A DNA stretch of 37,010 bases from a virus. Under the pieces are notes generated by a model. It worked only from the letters and a program-made list of their open reading frames with translations, had not been told where the DNA came from and searched no databases. Made by a program: the position numbers and the translations under genes. Shown here in pieces: positions 30,337 through 36,700 of this stretch; within the stretch, counting starts at the first letter, position 1; the number at the start of each line of letters is the position of its first letter. The stretch spans positions 1 to 37,010 of the IMG/VR virus record IMGVR_UViG_3300049489_000385. One strand, given 5' to 3'.

Positions 30337-30576
30337 TCCGAAATGCTCAACGCACTTGGCGTAGATTGCTTTGATTGTTGTCCATGAGATTCCTACTTGG
30401 TTAAGCGTATAACCATCCCCGTGGCATTTTTTGCATAACTCCCCATCTTCATCTATCCCATTTTCACAAAACACACATTCTTCTTTAACGTCTTCTGTAA
30501 ATTCCCCAATCAATAAAGCCTTAGCGCCATTCTCGGCGGTTAAAGCTCTTGGCATCATAACTGTCTTAGTTTCCAT
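30331..30576 (-). CDS. Cassette gene, small zinc-motif protein
   Basis: 81 aa from METKTVMMPRALTAENGAKA; AGGTGA stands 6 nt upstream, whereas the longer frame from 30597 would start inside the cassette-start repeat. CVFC..CKKCHGDG is a DnaJ-like two-knuckle zinc motif (about residues 33-52). The end 'IKAIYAKCVEHFGT' is shared with the 29784-29966 protein. The stop lies in R'' of site C. Function unknown. Confidence 0.72.
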   Translation of the reverse strand: METKTVMMPRALTAENGAKALLIGEFTEDVKEECVFCENGIDEDGELCKKCHGDGYTLNQVGISWTTIKAIYAKCVEHFGT

Positions 30577-30593
30577 TTGATCACCTATGTGTA

Positions 30594-30642
30594 ACATAAC
30601 AAAGCATTATTGCGGACAATCCGCAAAATAGCTGGGTTATGC
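30594..30642 (-). other. attC-like site B
   Basis: Minus strand: R'' GCATAAC, CC, L'' AGCTATTTTGCGGA, loop TTG, L' TCCGCAATAATGCT, TT, R' GTTATGT. The arms pair imperfectly in the middle, as attC arms do. R'' is the exact complement of R' of site A. The gene stop (30647) is 5 nt before R''. 49 nt. R' departs from GTTRRRY at the fifth base (T). Confidence 0.72.
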
Positions 30643-30646
30643 ATCT

Positions 30647-30856
30647 TCATTCTTTCAGGTGGCTGACCCTGCCATCCAACTTGTCCCGCAGTTCAAGAGC
30701 AGCAACACACGCCCACTCAGCGTCTTTTCTGCCCTGGCGTTCTCCGGCTTTGTACGCCGCTTGTGCCACCTCTTCGTAACCGATTCCAAAGCGTTCGGCG
30801 CGGCCCTTGAACGCCTTGTACAACTTGCTTCGTTCTTTCCAGTCTGCAAAGCTCAT
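30647..30856 (-). CDS. Cassette gene, hypothetical helical protein
   Basis: 69 aa, MSFADWKERSKLYKAFKGRA.., almost fully helical and charged ('YEEVAQAAYKAGERQGRKDAEWACVAALELRDKLDGRVSHLKE'). GGAG stands 8 nt before the ATG, about 25 nt after R' of site A. One-gene cassette between sites A and B. No family recognised. Confidence 0.72.
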   Translation of the reverse strand: MSFADWKERSKLYKAFKGRAERFGIGYEEVAQAAYKAGERQGRKDAEWACVAALELRDKLDGRVSHLKE

Positions 30857-30880
30857 CTTTTTTCTCCGTAGTTAAGAGAG

Positions 30881-30950
30881 GCATAACCACTCGGTCAACC
30901 GGACAGCCATACGCTGCTCTCCGGTCTTCCGGTTACCTCAGACGTTATAC
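30881..30950 (-). other. attC-like site A
   Basis: Minus strand: R'' GTATAAC (holding the TAA of the MT-A70 gene), GTC, L'' TGAGGTAACCGG, a 26-nt variable loop, L' CCGGTTGACCGA, GTG, R' GTTATGC. L' carries one G that has no partner in L'', an extrahelical base, and the GTC/GTG spacers match an unpaired central spacer. Total 70 nt, within the usual 57-141 nt. Confidence 0.78.
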
Positions 30951-31526
30951 CTCATTTCCCCATGCCTCCCATCCGTCACGCTTTCTTCGCGCAAACAGTT
31001 CAAGGTATGGCCCCGGTGACACCGTTTCGACAATCTCCTGAAAAGCATCAGGCTTAACACTGTGCTTCCCACGCTTCCAGTTCCACCAAGTAGTCGGCAC
31101 CCTCTTCATAGCTGGCAGCGTGCCTTTTCTCGCAAATAAGCAAAACTCTGCTGTGTTGCAATACGTTCCACCCAAACCAACACCCATAGGGTTCTTTGCC
31201 CAGACCAACAAAGACGAAGGGCGAAACCCCCACGCCCGCGCCACCTTGTAAGCGGCTTCAATCTTCGCGTTTACCGTCCAAAGGTACAGGTGAGCCGCGT
31301 CAGCAGTGGGCGGGCAAAGCGCCTCAATCTCGGCGTCGCTCATGGTCGGGTAAATCAACTGCCGTACGTGGCTGCCAAACGCGCTACCTTTAGCCGGGTG
31401 CGGTGTTTTCCGGTTCAAGTCAATCTGCCACGGTGGGTCTGCAACAATAGTTTTCCAGTCGCCGTGAGGTATAACACGGCGGTCAACACGGACGCCTGAC
31501 GGCGGTGTTGGTTGTTCGGTGTTCAT
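30945..31526 (-). CDS. MT-A70 family adenine methyltransferase
   Basis: 193 aa. DPPW at residues 30-33 (TIVADPPWQ) is the catalytic motif; 'LYLWTVNAKIEAAYKVARAWGFRPSSLLVWAKNPMGVGLGGTYCNTAEFCLFARKG' and 'SVKPDAFQEIVETVSPGPYLELFARR' are the conserved MT-A70 blocks. Phage members methylate N6-adenine in DNA and can protect against restriction. It overlaps the next methyltransferase by 4 nt, higher in GC than the cassettes downstream. Its stop lies in R'' of attC site A. Confidence 0.85.
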   Translation of the reverse strand: MNTEQPTPPSGVRVDRRVIPHGDWKTIVADPPWQIDLNRKTPHPAKGSAFGSHVRQLIYPTMSDAEIEALCPPTADAAHLYLWTVNAKIEAAYKVARAWGFRPSSLLVWAKNPMGVGLGGTYCNTAEFCLFARKGTLPAMKRVPTTWWNWKRGKHSVKPDAFQEIVETVSPGPYLELFARRKRDGWEAWGNEV

Positions 31527-32281
31527 TGGGTGTCGCCTTTCACTTCTACGTTAGCAGGCAAAAGCATGTCGCCCTGCACCGCCGTGTCGCCAGCGCCGAT
31601 TTTCGCATCCTCGAACAGCCGGGGCTGTGCGTACGCCTGTTCGATCCTCCGACACGCTATGTCAAAGTATTTGCGCTCCCGCTCAATTCCGACGAACTGC
31701 AAACCCATCCGAGCGCAGGCCACGCCAGTCGTCCCGCTGCCCATGAATGGGTCGCAAACCGTTGCAACATCGTCGGGGGCTTGCCGTATCGCCCACTCGA
31801 TCACCTTCACCGGCTTTTGCGTCGGGTGGTCAAACCGCTCTTCGTTTCCTTCCCTGGCAAACCCGTTCCAAAGGCATTCAATCCGCCGCACGGCTTTCGG
31901 CAGGTTCGTCCACGCCAGCTCGCACTCGGCAAAATTACCGTTGGTCTTTTTGTCCCAAACCAGGATGCATCTTGTCGGCGGCAGTGTGTAGTAGTTGCCG
32001 CCAAAAATAATCTGGTGCTGCGATTTCGCCAGCATCAAGCCAATAAGCCAAACCGGCGGGGCTTCGGTGTCCCACTCTGTTTGCTCATAGGTGCGCTTGG
32101 CTACTCGCCGGTGTCCGTGCCCGACCACGGTTCCGCTTGCTTTGTGGGCCGCCGCGTCTGCGCCGATACCATACGGCGGGTCGGTCATTAGCAAATCAAA
32201 GTCAGGCAGCAGCGGCAGCACTTCGCGGCAGTCGCCGTGAATCAGGCGGCAGTTGCCTATCGTTACCTCATCGAATGCCAT
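31523..32281 (-). CDS. Beta-class site-specific DNA methyltransferase
   Basis: 252 aa. DPPY at 34-37 comes first and the SAM motif DPFMGSGT at 177-184 later, the beta-class order of N6-adenine or N4-cytosine enzymes. The 'GGNYYTLPPTRCILVWDKK' and 'RFDHPTQKPVKVIEWAI' blocks are typical. The target is unknown; GANTC is worth testing because of the GAGTC array at 1247. No restriction partner is present. GAGG precedes the start; a 16-codon frame (MALKMN..) overlaps upstream. Confidence 0.85.
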   Translation of the reverse strand: MAFDEVTIGNCRLIHGDCREVLPLLPDFDLLMTDPPYGIGADAAAHKASGTVVGHGHRRVAKRTYEQTEWDTEAPPVWLIGLMLAKSQHQIIFGGNYYTLPPTRCILVWDKKTNGNFAECELAWTNLPKAVRRIECLWNGFAREGNEERFDHPTQKPVKVIEWAIRQAPDDVATVCDPFMGSGTTGVACARMGLQFVGIERERKYFDIACRRIEQAYAQPRLFEDAKIGAGDTAVQGDMLLPANVEVKGDTQ

Positions 32282-32323
32282 GCTGCCTCAACACAAAAAT
32301 ATTCATTTTCAGCGCCATTTCTC

Positions 32324-32545
32324 CTAATCAACAGCCTTACGGTATGCTTTGCTAGTTTTGTAATATTCTGGATTATCAGTAGACTGTGCTAAATCATCCG
32401 CAAGGCTCATCATGTCGCTAAACGCTAACCAATGAGCTTCTGCTTTTTTAGTATCAGGCGTTTGTTGCGCAGAGTTTTTATGAGCAACAGCCCTGCCAAT
32501 CAGTCGGCCGATAACTTCTACAATCTTGTTTTCGTCAACAATCAT
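32324..32545 (-). CDS. Hypothetical helical protein
   Basis: 73 aa from the ATG with AGGTGG 5 nt upstream (MIVDENKIVEVIGRLIGRAV..); a GTG three codons earlier lacks an SD. Helical, with 'EAHWLAFSDMMSLADDLAQSTDNPEYY'. Its stop overlaps the SD of a short frame before the methyltransferase gene. No family recognised. Confidence 0.68.
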   Translation of the reverse strand: MIVDENKIVEVIGRLIGRAVAHKNSAQQTPDTKKAEAHWLAFSDMMSLADDLAQSTDNPEYYKTSKAYRKAVD

Positions 32546-32576
32546 AATATCCACCTAATTAACCAGATTTTTGAAA

Positions 32577-32903
32577 CTAATCTCTCTGTGTGGCGGTCTC
32601 GTGCGCGTAACGCAGTAAATCTTGCAGACAAATCCATTCGCCATATGAGTAATGCGATCTGCCACACAAAAAAATGCGTTCGTTGTTGTCTATCTGACTC
32701 ACTTTGTCCTCAAGCGTTAGGCCACTGTCCCACCACGGACGTGTTTGGTTAGCCCGTGTCAGTACTGCCATCAGTGTTGCACCGTTCTCCAGCATTTCAT
32801 TTGCGTCCAGTGCATCCTTGCACTGTTGCTCGTACTCAAGGCATTGCGCAGAATCACGGAACTGTTTCCCGTCTTCTGCGGCGTAAAACGTGATTATTCT
32901 CAT
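32577..32903 (-). CDS. Hypothetical protein downstream of a hexamer array
   Basis: 108 aa from MRIITFYAAEDGKQFRDSAQ (AAGGGG about 7 nt upstream). It contains 'CLEYEQQCKDALDANEMLENG' and 'EWICLQDLLRYAHE'. The frame stays open through the 222-bp hexamer array to an ATG at 33167, which would add an 88-residue Arg-Gly-rich extension. I prefer the short form because of its SD. No family recognised. Confidence 0.7.
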   Translation of the reverse strand: MRIITFYAAEDGKQFRDSAQCLEYEQQCKDALDANEMLENGATLMAVLTRANQTRPWWDSGLTLEDKVSQIDNNERIFLCGRSHYSYGEWICLQDLLRYAHETATQRD

Positions 32904-32940
32904 CTCCCGCCCCTTGTTGAGTTTAATAAAATGTTGACAC

Positions 32941-33162
32941 CGACTGCGACCGCGACTGCGACTGCGAACGCGACCCCGACCGCGACTGCGACTGCGAACG
33001 CGACCGCGACTGCGAACGCGACCACGCCAACGACCCCGACCGCGACTGCGACCGCGACCCCGACCGCGACCGCGACCGCGACCACGACCGCGACCGCGAC
33101 CGCGACTGCGACCACGACCCCGACCACGACCCCGACCGCGACCGCGACCGCGACCACGACCA
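32941..33162. repeat. Hexanucleotide satellite of about 37 units (GCGACC/GCGACT)
   Basis: The 222 bp are built of 6-bp units, mainly GCGACC, with GCGACT, GCGAAC, CCGACC and ACGACC variants. It lies between two leftward genes. No stop occurs in any of several frames: Thr-Ala on the plus strand, Arg-Gly, Ala-Val or Ser-Arg on the minus strand. The minus strand has GG every 6 nt, allowing two-tetrad G-quadruplexes. Confidence 0.95.
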
Positions 33163-33194
33163 GTCATAGCCGGTTCGCATCATTGCCACGTTGT

Positions 33195-33524
33195 TCATAT
33201 TTGTGAGCTCGGTAATGCTGGTTTAAATTCCGCAACGTCAATTATTGACGTTGTGTTGATCCAAACCCCGTTTGGAAATGGCTCAACTTCGTTAAACGTC
33301 CCTTTTTTTAAACAGTCATAAAAGCGCCCCGTGTCTGCAATCCATGCAGCATTCGACAAAAACACAAACGCGCCTTTGATCTGTTCACATTTTCCGGTGT
33401 GAATATGCGTTACTGTACGCACCAGGTAGTTTTTATCAATTTCAAACGGACTGACGAACGTTTGAAATTGAAACAGTGCTGCCAGTTCTTTTGCTTGCTT
33501 AATTGTTAAATCGTCTAAGTTCAT
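33195..33524 (-). CDS. DUF6948-like phage protein
   Basis: 109 aa, MNLDDLTIKQAKELAALFQF.., then 'YLVRTVTHIHTGKCEQIKGAFVFLSNAAWIADTGRFYDCLKKGTFNEVEPFP', ending 'IIDVAEFKPALPSSQ'. This pattern (TI.QA.E.AALF start, YL.RTVT..TG, AAWIADTGRF) is the DUF6948 type found in many phages. AAGGGG stands 8 nt before the ATG. Function unknown. Confidence 0.75.
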   Translation of the reverse strand: MNLDDLTIKQAKELAALFQFQTFVSPFEIDKNYLVRTVTHIHTGKCEQIKGAFVFLSNAAWIADTGRFYDCLKKGTFNEVEPFPNGVWINTTSIIDVAEFKPALPSSQI

Positions 33525-33576
33525 TTTATCGCCCCTTGTTAGTTAATTTTGGCTATAAAGCCGCCCCTTGTTTAGT

Positions 33577-33705
33577 TTAGCAATTATGCATACGAAGTAA
33601 TTTGCGTTGCATGTCAATAAAAGCTTTTCGCTTTGACTCCGCTGCATACGGAAAGATCGCGACACCTATACTCAGGGCCGCCGCAAGGATTAAACTTTTC
33701 ATCAT
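33577..33705 (-). CDS. Tiny exported or membrane protein
   Basis: 42 aa: MMKSLILAAALSIGVAIFPY is a signal peptide or membrane anchor, followed by basic AESKRKAFIDMQRKLLRMHNC. The start lies in a repeat of ATGATGAAAAG, so two ATGs (33705, 33702) compete. There is no clear SD besides GAAAAG. Between 33525 and 33576 there is only leader sequence with two SD copies. Confidence 0.5.
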   Translation of the reverse strand: MMKSLILAAALSIGVAIFPYAAESKRKAFIDMQRKLLRMHNC

Positions 33706-33712
33706 CTTTTCA

Positions 33713-33775
33713 TCATCTTTTCATCAATCTGGTGACCCACTTAGATACTTTGCTTTCAGTTGCATCCTGAAACAT
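33713..33775 (-). CDS. Possible 20-aa coupling peptide
   Basis: MFQDATESKVSKWVTRLMKR, beginning 2 nt after the stop of the 33778 gene and ending in the ATGATGAAAAG repeat just before the next start. It has no own SD. It may only couple translation to the membrane peptide gene. Confidence 0.3.
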   Translation of the reverse strand: MFQDATESKVSKWVTRLMKR

Positions 33776-33777
33776 AA

Positions 33778-34071
33778 TCATTTGTTTTCATAGTTAGCCC
33801 ACCTTCGTTTTTGCCCTGCGCTTCTGTTGGAAAACTCCTTGGCCTTCTTCACAGCGATCACGCGCAGATCTTTGCAGCCTTTTCCTGGCGCACACCAAAT
33901 GCTCATTCCATCGTAATAACATTGAACGACACAATCTTTCGCCGGGTGTTTCTTGTTGCAGCATCGGCAGTAGATCAGTTCATCAGGATCAAACCCGCTA
34001 TGTACTTGAAAAGCGCCGCATTCATCTACAAAACTTGTAGCTGGTTGCATCTTTGGTGTATAAATGTGCAT
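33778..34071 (-). CDS. Hypothetical zinc-binding protein
   Basis: 97 aa from MHIYTPKMQPATSFVDECGA, beginning 1 nt after the previous stop; a longer frame up to 34242 would overlap the upstream gene. 'YCRCCNKKHPAKDC' and the later 'CAPGKGC' give a zinc-ribbon pattern. Basic C-terminus (SNRSAGQKRRWANYENK). Probably nucleic-acid related; no family. Confidence 0.65.
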   Translation of the reverse strand: MHIYTPKMQPATSFVDECGAFQVHSGFDPDELIYCRCCNKKHPAKDCVVQCYYDGMSIWCAPGKGCKDLRVIAVKKAKEFSNRSAGQKRRWANYENK

Positions 34072-34072
34072 T

Positions 34073-34351
34073 TCACAAATCCACAAAAACAAGTTGTGTG
34101 AGTAGTTTTCTGATTGTTTCGCCTCTGCAAACACATTCACCTTTTTTATCAAACAGACACCATTTACCGTCTTGATGCTTGATCTCGCAACCGAGTTCAA
34201 GCCGTGTTTGCAGCAGATCCAGTGCCGGAATAGTGCAATCAATCATCCCGCGTAGACTTTCGTTTTTTGTTTCCAGCGATGCTATTTGCTTGGCAGCATC
34301 ATTGATCATCGCGTTAAGCTGATCTTTTTTGATCGTGATTGTTTCGTTCAT
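34073..34351 (-). CDS. Hypothetical helical protein
   Basis: 92 aa, MNETITIKKDQLNAMINDAA.., helical first half with a coiled-coil pattern ('KQIASLETKNESLRGMID'), Cys-containing end ('WCLFDKKGECVCRGETIRKLLTQL'). GGAG stands 9 nt upstream. Next to recT in the leftward operon. No family recognised. Confidence 0.68.
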   Translation of the reverse strand: MNETITIKKDQLNAMINDAAKQIASLETKNESLRGMIDCTIPALDLLQTRLELGCEIKHQDGKWCLFDKKGECVCRGETIRKLLTQLVFVDL

Positions 34352-34386
34352 TTATCGTTCTCCAATACGTTAGATGTTTGTGCTGC

Positions 34387-35283
34387 TCAAATCTTATCCA
34401 TGGCCGCTTTGTAGTAAGCTCTAATGTCCTTGCGCTCAAACTCAGTCACCTTGTCGCCCAGCTCTGCAATGTCGTTGCCGCAGACTTTCAATTCTTCAAT
34501 TGTCGAACATTCATCAATGCTTCGTTTTGTGAATTTCACATAGTCAATCTTTGGCTCAGGATCGGCCTGCTTTTGTGTCTCTGGCCCTTTTTCAACAACG
34601 GGCTTTTCAGCTTGATTGGCTTTCTTCTCTGACGCCATTTTTACAGCGTCCATTAGATCGCGGCTTGCTGTAGATTGATCTGAGGTCTCGTTATCATAGA
34701 CAACATGCGCTGGCCCCATGTCATGCTGTTCTTCTGCTGTGTGCATACCCATGCTGATTTCAGGTGCCTTGGTTCGGATAAAGAAAGCAGCAGCACGGTA
34801 AGTGAGCATCAGTTCAGGCATCGTTTTCCACTTTGAACCGTTCTTGTTCATCCATCCTTCGTTGATCGCGGTTTGGATCGTGACCAGCGGCCCATGAACT
34901 CTTTCGCCAGTACTCAGTTCAATGGCAACGGCGCGGCATCCCCAGTTATTTTGTCCTTCTGTGCCTTCAAACTCATATTGCAACGAGCTGAACCGGCCTG
35001 ACGAGTTAAAACAGGCAATCAAAAACTGTGACGAAAACGAAGGCTTTTCGTGAACGATGTAAATATTTTGCATGACCATAAACGGGTCAGCTTTCATGCG
35101 CTGGGCCATGCCTAACGCGATCATGACGTTAGCGGGTTTGTTCTGGAACGTGGTAGGGACAATACTTGACCGGGCCAAATAATCTGACATTTTCATGGTT
35201 TCTTCAAAACGCTGAATACTCGAAAAAAAACTGTCATTACTGACGCTCACCGGCATTTGGTTCACTGTTGAAATAGCATTCAT
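34387..35283 (-). CDS. recT: RecT-family single-strand annealing protein
   Basis: 298 aa. 'NVMIALGMAQRMKADPFMVMQNIYIVHEKPSFSSQFLIACFNSSGRFSSLQYEFEG' and 'WGCRAVAIELSTGERVHGP', 'KWKTMPELMLTYRAAAFFIRTKAPEISMGMHT' are the RecT core (about 50-200), followed by a charged linker and a C-terminal helix. It anneals single strands made by the neighbouring exonuclease. GGAGG stands 8 nt before the ATG, inside the end of the exonuclease gene. Confidence 0.88.
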   Translation of the reverse strand: MNAISTVNQMPVSVSNDSFFSSIQRFEETMKMSDYLARSSIVPTTFQNKPANVMIALGMAQRMKADPFMVMQNIYIVHEKPSFSSQFLIACFNSSGRFSSLQYEFEGTEGQNNWGCRAVAIELSTGERVHGPLVTIQTAINEGWMNKNGSKWKTMPELMLTYRAAAFFIRTKAPEISMGMHTAEEQHDMGPAHVVYDNETSDQSTASRDLMDAVKMASEKKANQAEKPVVEKGPETQKQADPEPKIDYVKFTKRSIDECSTIEELKVCGNDIAELGDKVTEFERKDIRAYYKAAMDKI

Positions 35284-35286
35284 GTT

Positions 35287-36102
35287 TTAGCCCTCCATTT
35301 TCTTGATAAAGTTGTAACTCAATTCGGCTTGATACAGGCCGTTAAAGTAGCCAGACTCAGAAGCGCGTTTAAACGCCTCCAGGTTGGCTTTGTATTCATA
35401 TCGGCCATGTTCTACCGCTTGCGCGGGCAACGTCACGCAGCGCACCGGATAGCGGCCTAATTCAATCGTTTTCTGGATCACCAAGAATATAAAGGTGTCT
35501 TTTTCTTCACCGCAGGCGTTTACGCCATCGATATAAAATGGTGCCTGGACGTGATAGCGATAATCTTCAATGGAATACCGTTCAAAATTGGCCAGGGTGT
35601 CGGTCGTTTTAACGTCCACCAGAAAACGACTATTCGATATGTTCTTGTCTGGTCGACACTTGCAAAGGATGCCGGTTTCTGGATCGTTCCAATAGTATGA
35701 CGATTCAGCAGCGCCATCAGCTTCGATCAGATAACGGGCAAACGGGTGAGCCATGACTGACCCGAACATCAACTGCAATTTTTTATGCTCTTCAGTGGTT
35801 AAAATCTTTTTGTGCTTGTTCTCCTCCTCGAATGCCTTCCTTTCTGCCTTGCCATCATTGGTTCGGCCATTGATCTCAGGCATTACCGCAAACTCTTTAT
35901 CGTACAAATGAGGCTCCAGCAACATCGTGTGCATTGCTGACCCGAAATTCAGAGCATCAAGTTTATCTTCATCGACCGGGCAATTTTGCGCCCACTCTAA
36001 AGACGACTGATCACGCGCAAACATGTCCAGCTTAGTTTTGCTGATACCGGCGCTGGCGTGATAGTCAGCATTTGATAAGTTCGGATAGACCCCATTACTC
36101 AT
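35287..36102 (-). CDS. RecE-like exonuclease (PD-(D/E)XK)
   Basis: 271 aa. 'GVYPNLSNADYHASAGISKTKLDMF' and 'FGSAMHTMLLEP' open the RecE/exonuclease VIII nuclease domain. Catalytic elements are the PD at 151-152, D163-V-K165 (LVDVKTT) and QAPFY at 186-190. It lacks the long N-terminal part of E. coli RecE, as most phage forms do. Paired with recT 3 nt downstream. AAGGG precedes the start by 7 nt. Confidence 0.85.
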   Translation of the reverse strand: MSNGVYPNLSNADYHASAGISKTKLDMFARDQSSLEWAQNCPVDEDKLDALNFGSAMHTMLLEPHLYDKEFAVMPEINGRTNDGKAERKAFEEENKHKKILTTEEHKKLQLMFGSVMAHPFARYLIEADGAAESSYYWNDPETGILCKCRPDKNISNSRFLVDVKTTDTLANFERYSIEDYRYHVQAPFYIDGVNACGEEKDTFIFLVIQKTIELGRYPVRCVTLPAQAVEHGRYEYKANLEAFKRASESGYFNGLYQAELSYNFIKKMEG

Positions 36103-36104
36103 TT

Positions 36105-36257
36105 TTAAGCCCTTGAATAGCTAGCTATTGAACGTTGACAGTCCCGCGTTTCGCTTTCACTCGCGAACGGCAGGAATTTGTTTAGATTATTAATCCGCCT
36201 TTGCAGACTCAGGATCTGATCAGCGGCTGTTTTGCGGCTCGTATGACCACAAAACAC
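36105..36257 (-). CDS. Small hypothetical protein (GTG start)
   Basis: 50 aa read from GTG directly after the previous TAG: VFCGHTSRKTAADQILSLQR.., ending in 'SETRDCQRSIASYSRA'. Helical, basic. The SD (AGG) is only 3 nt away, so translation may rely on coupling. It ends 3 nt before the exonuclease start. The gene contains a 14-bp palindrome, AATAGCTAGCTATT (36116-36129). Confidence 0.45.
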   Translation of the reverse strand: MFCGHTSRKTAADQILSLQRRINNLNKFLPFASESETRDCQRSIASYSRA

Positions 36258-36410
36258 CTACCTGAGAAGCTCTCTAAGCTCCATTTCAAGCCGGTCAATG
36301 CGCTGGCAGTCCTGGCCATATGCGCCTTGGTCTGCATATTTCAGATTCTCGCGCAGGTCTTTAATCTCAGCCCTCAGAGCGTCGATTCTTTCTTGATTTG
36401 TTTGCATCAT
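36258..36410 (-). CDS. Small coiled-coil protein
   Basis: 50 aa: MMQTNQERIDALRAEIKDLR followed by ENLKYADQGAYGQDCQRIDR and LEMELRELLR. Heptads suggest a coiled coil. GGGGGA lies just before two ATGs, and it overlaps the upstream gene by 44 nt in another frame. Function unknown. Confidence 0.6.
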   Translation of the reverse strand: MMQTNQERIDALRAEIKDLRENLKYADQGAYGQDCQRIDRLEMELRELLR

Positions 36411-36537
36411 TCCCCCAACCTATCGTACTTATGTCGCTTAACCCGCGCTTGGCAATATTTCTTGCAGCGCGCCACGAAAGTACAAACGCCAAAAACAGAA
36501 ACCCTAACGACATTGCATAAGCTGCATCTTCAACCAT
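36367..36537 (-). CDS. Small membrane protein
   Basis: 56 aa: MVEDAAYAMSLGFLFLAFVL then SWRAARNIAKRG; one TM helix (about 8-22) with a positive tail, so the tail should be cytoplasmic. The start overlaps the previous stop by 8 nt (ATGGTTGA). Function unknown; perhaps a membrane-active early protein. Confidence 0.6.
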   Translation of the reverse strand: MVEDAAYAMSLGFLFLAFVLSWRAARNIAKRGLSDISTIGWGNDANKSRKNRRSEG

Positions 36538-36700
36538 AAATAATGTCCAGGTTAAAAACCGTACCTGGGTTGATCTCGCGAGCGAGCTTTTTAGTCTCGT
36601 AACGAGCTATGCGAATGCGGTTCTCGCGGGTCATTGGGTAAAGCTCGACAGCTCTTGGGCGGTGTTGCGGGTGAAGCTGGACTATGTTATTGGTTTGCAT
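36530..36700 (-). CDS. First gene of the leftward operon, hypothetical
   Basis: 56 aa: MQTNNIVQLHPQHRPRAVEL.. with a basic middle ('TRENRIRIARYETKKLAREI') and 'PGTVFNLDIIYG' at the end. AAGGGA stands 7 nt before the ATG. As first gene after the leader it could be a small regulator, for example an antitermination factor, but nothing in the sequence proves it. Confidence 0.62.
   Translation of the reverse strand: MQTNNIVQLHPQHRPRAVELYPMTRENRIRIARYETKKLAREINPGTVFNLDIIYG

Larger units (their letters stand above)
30001..30950 (-). mobile_element. Integron-like gene-cassette array (CALIN-like)
   Basis: Four attC-like sites lie on the leftward strand, each at the end of a gene: site A 30950-30881, B 30642-30594, C 30336-30290, D from 30064. 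They enclose three one-gene cassettes of about 287, 304 and 270 bp. R' of A, B and C is the exact reverse complement of R'' of B, C and D respectively, the relation created when circular cassettes insert in series. No integron integrase or attI is seen in the window, so movement would need a host IntI. Confidence 0.75.

Noticed and set aside
31505-32191. Long rightward frame opposite the beta-class methyltransferase
   Set aside because: The minus strand has unmistakable DPPY and DPFMGSGT motifs; the frame is a GC-driven shadow.
32941-33162. CRISPR array
   Set aside because: Units are 6 bp without unique spacers, so it is a microsatellite-type repeat.
32745-33206. Rightward Thr-Ala repeat protein from the hexamer array
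   Set aside because: The satellite keeps all frames open, so the open frame is no evidence of coding; all clear genes here are leftward and no SD supports it.
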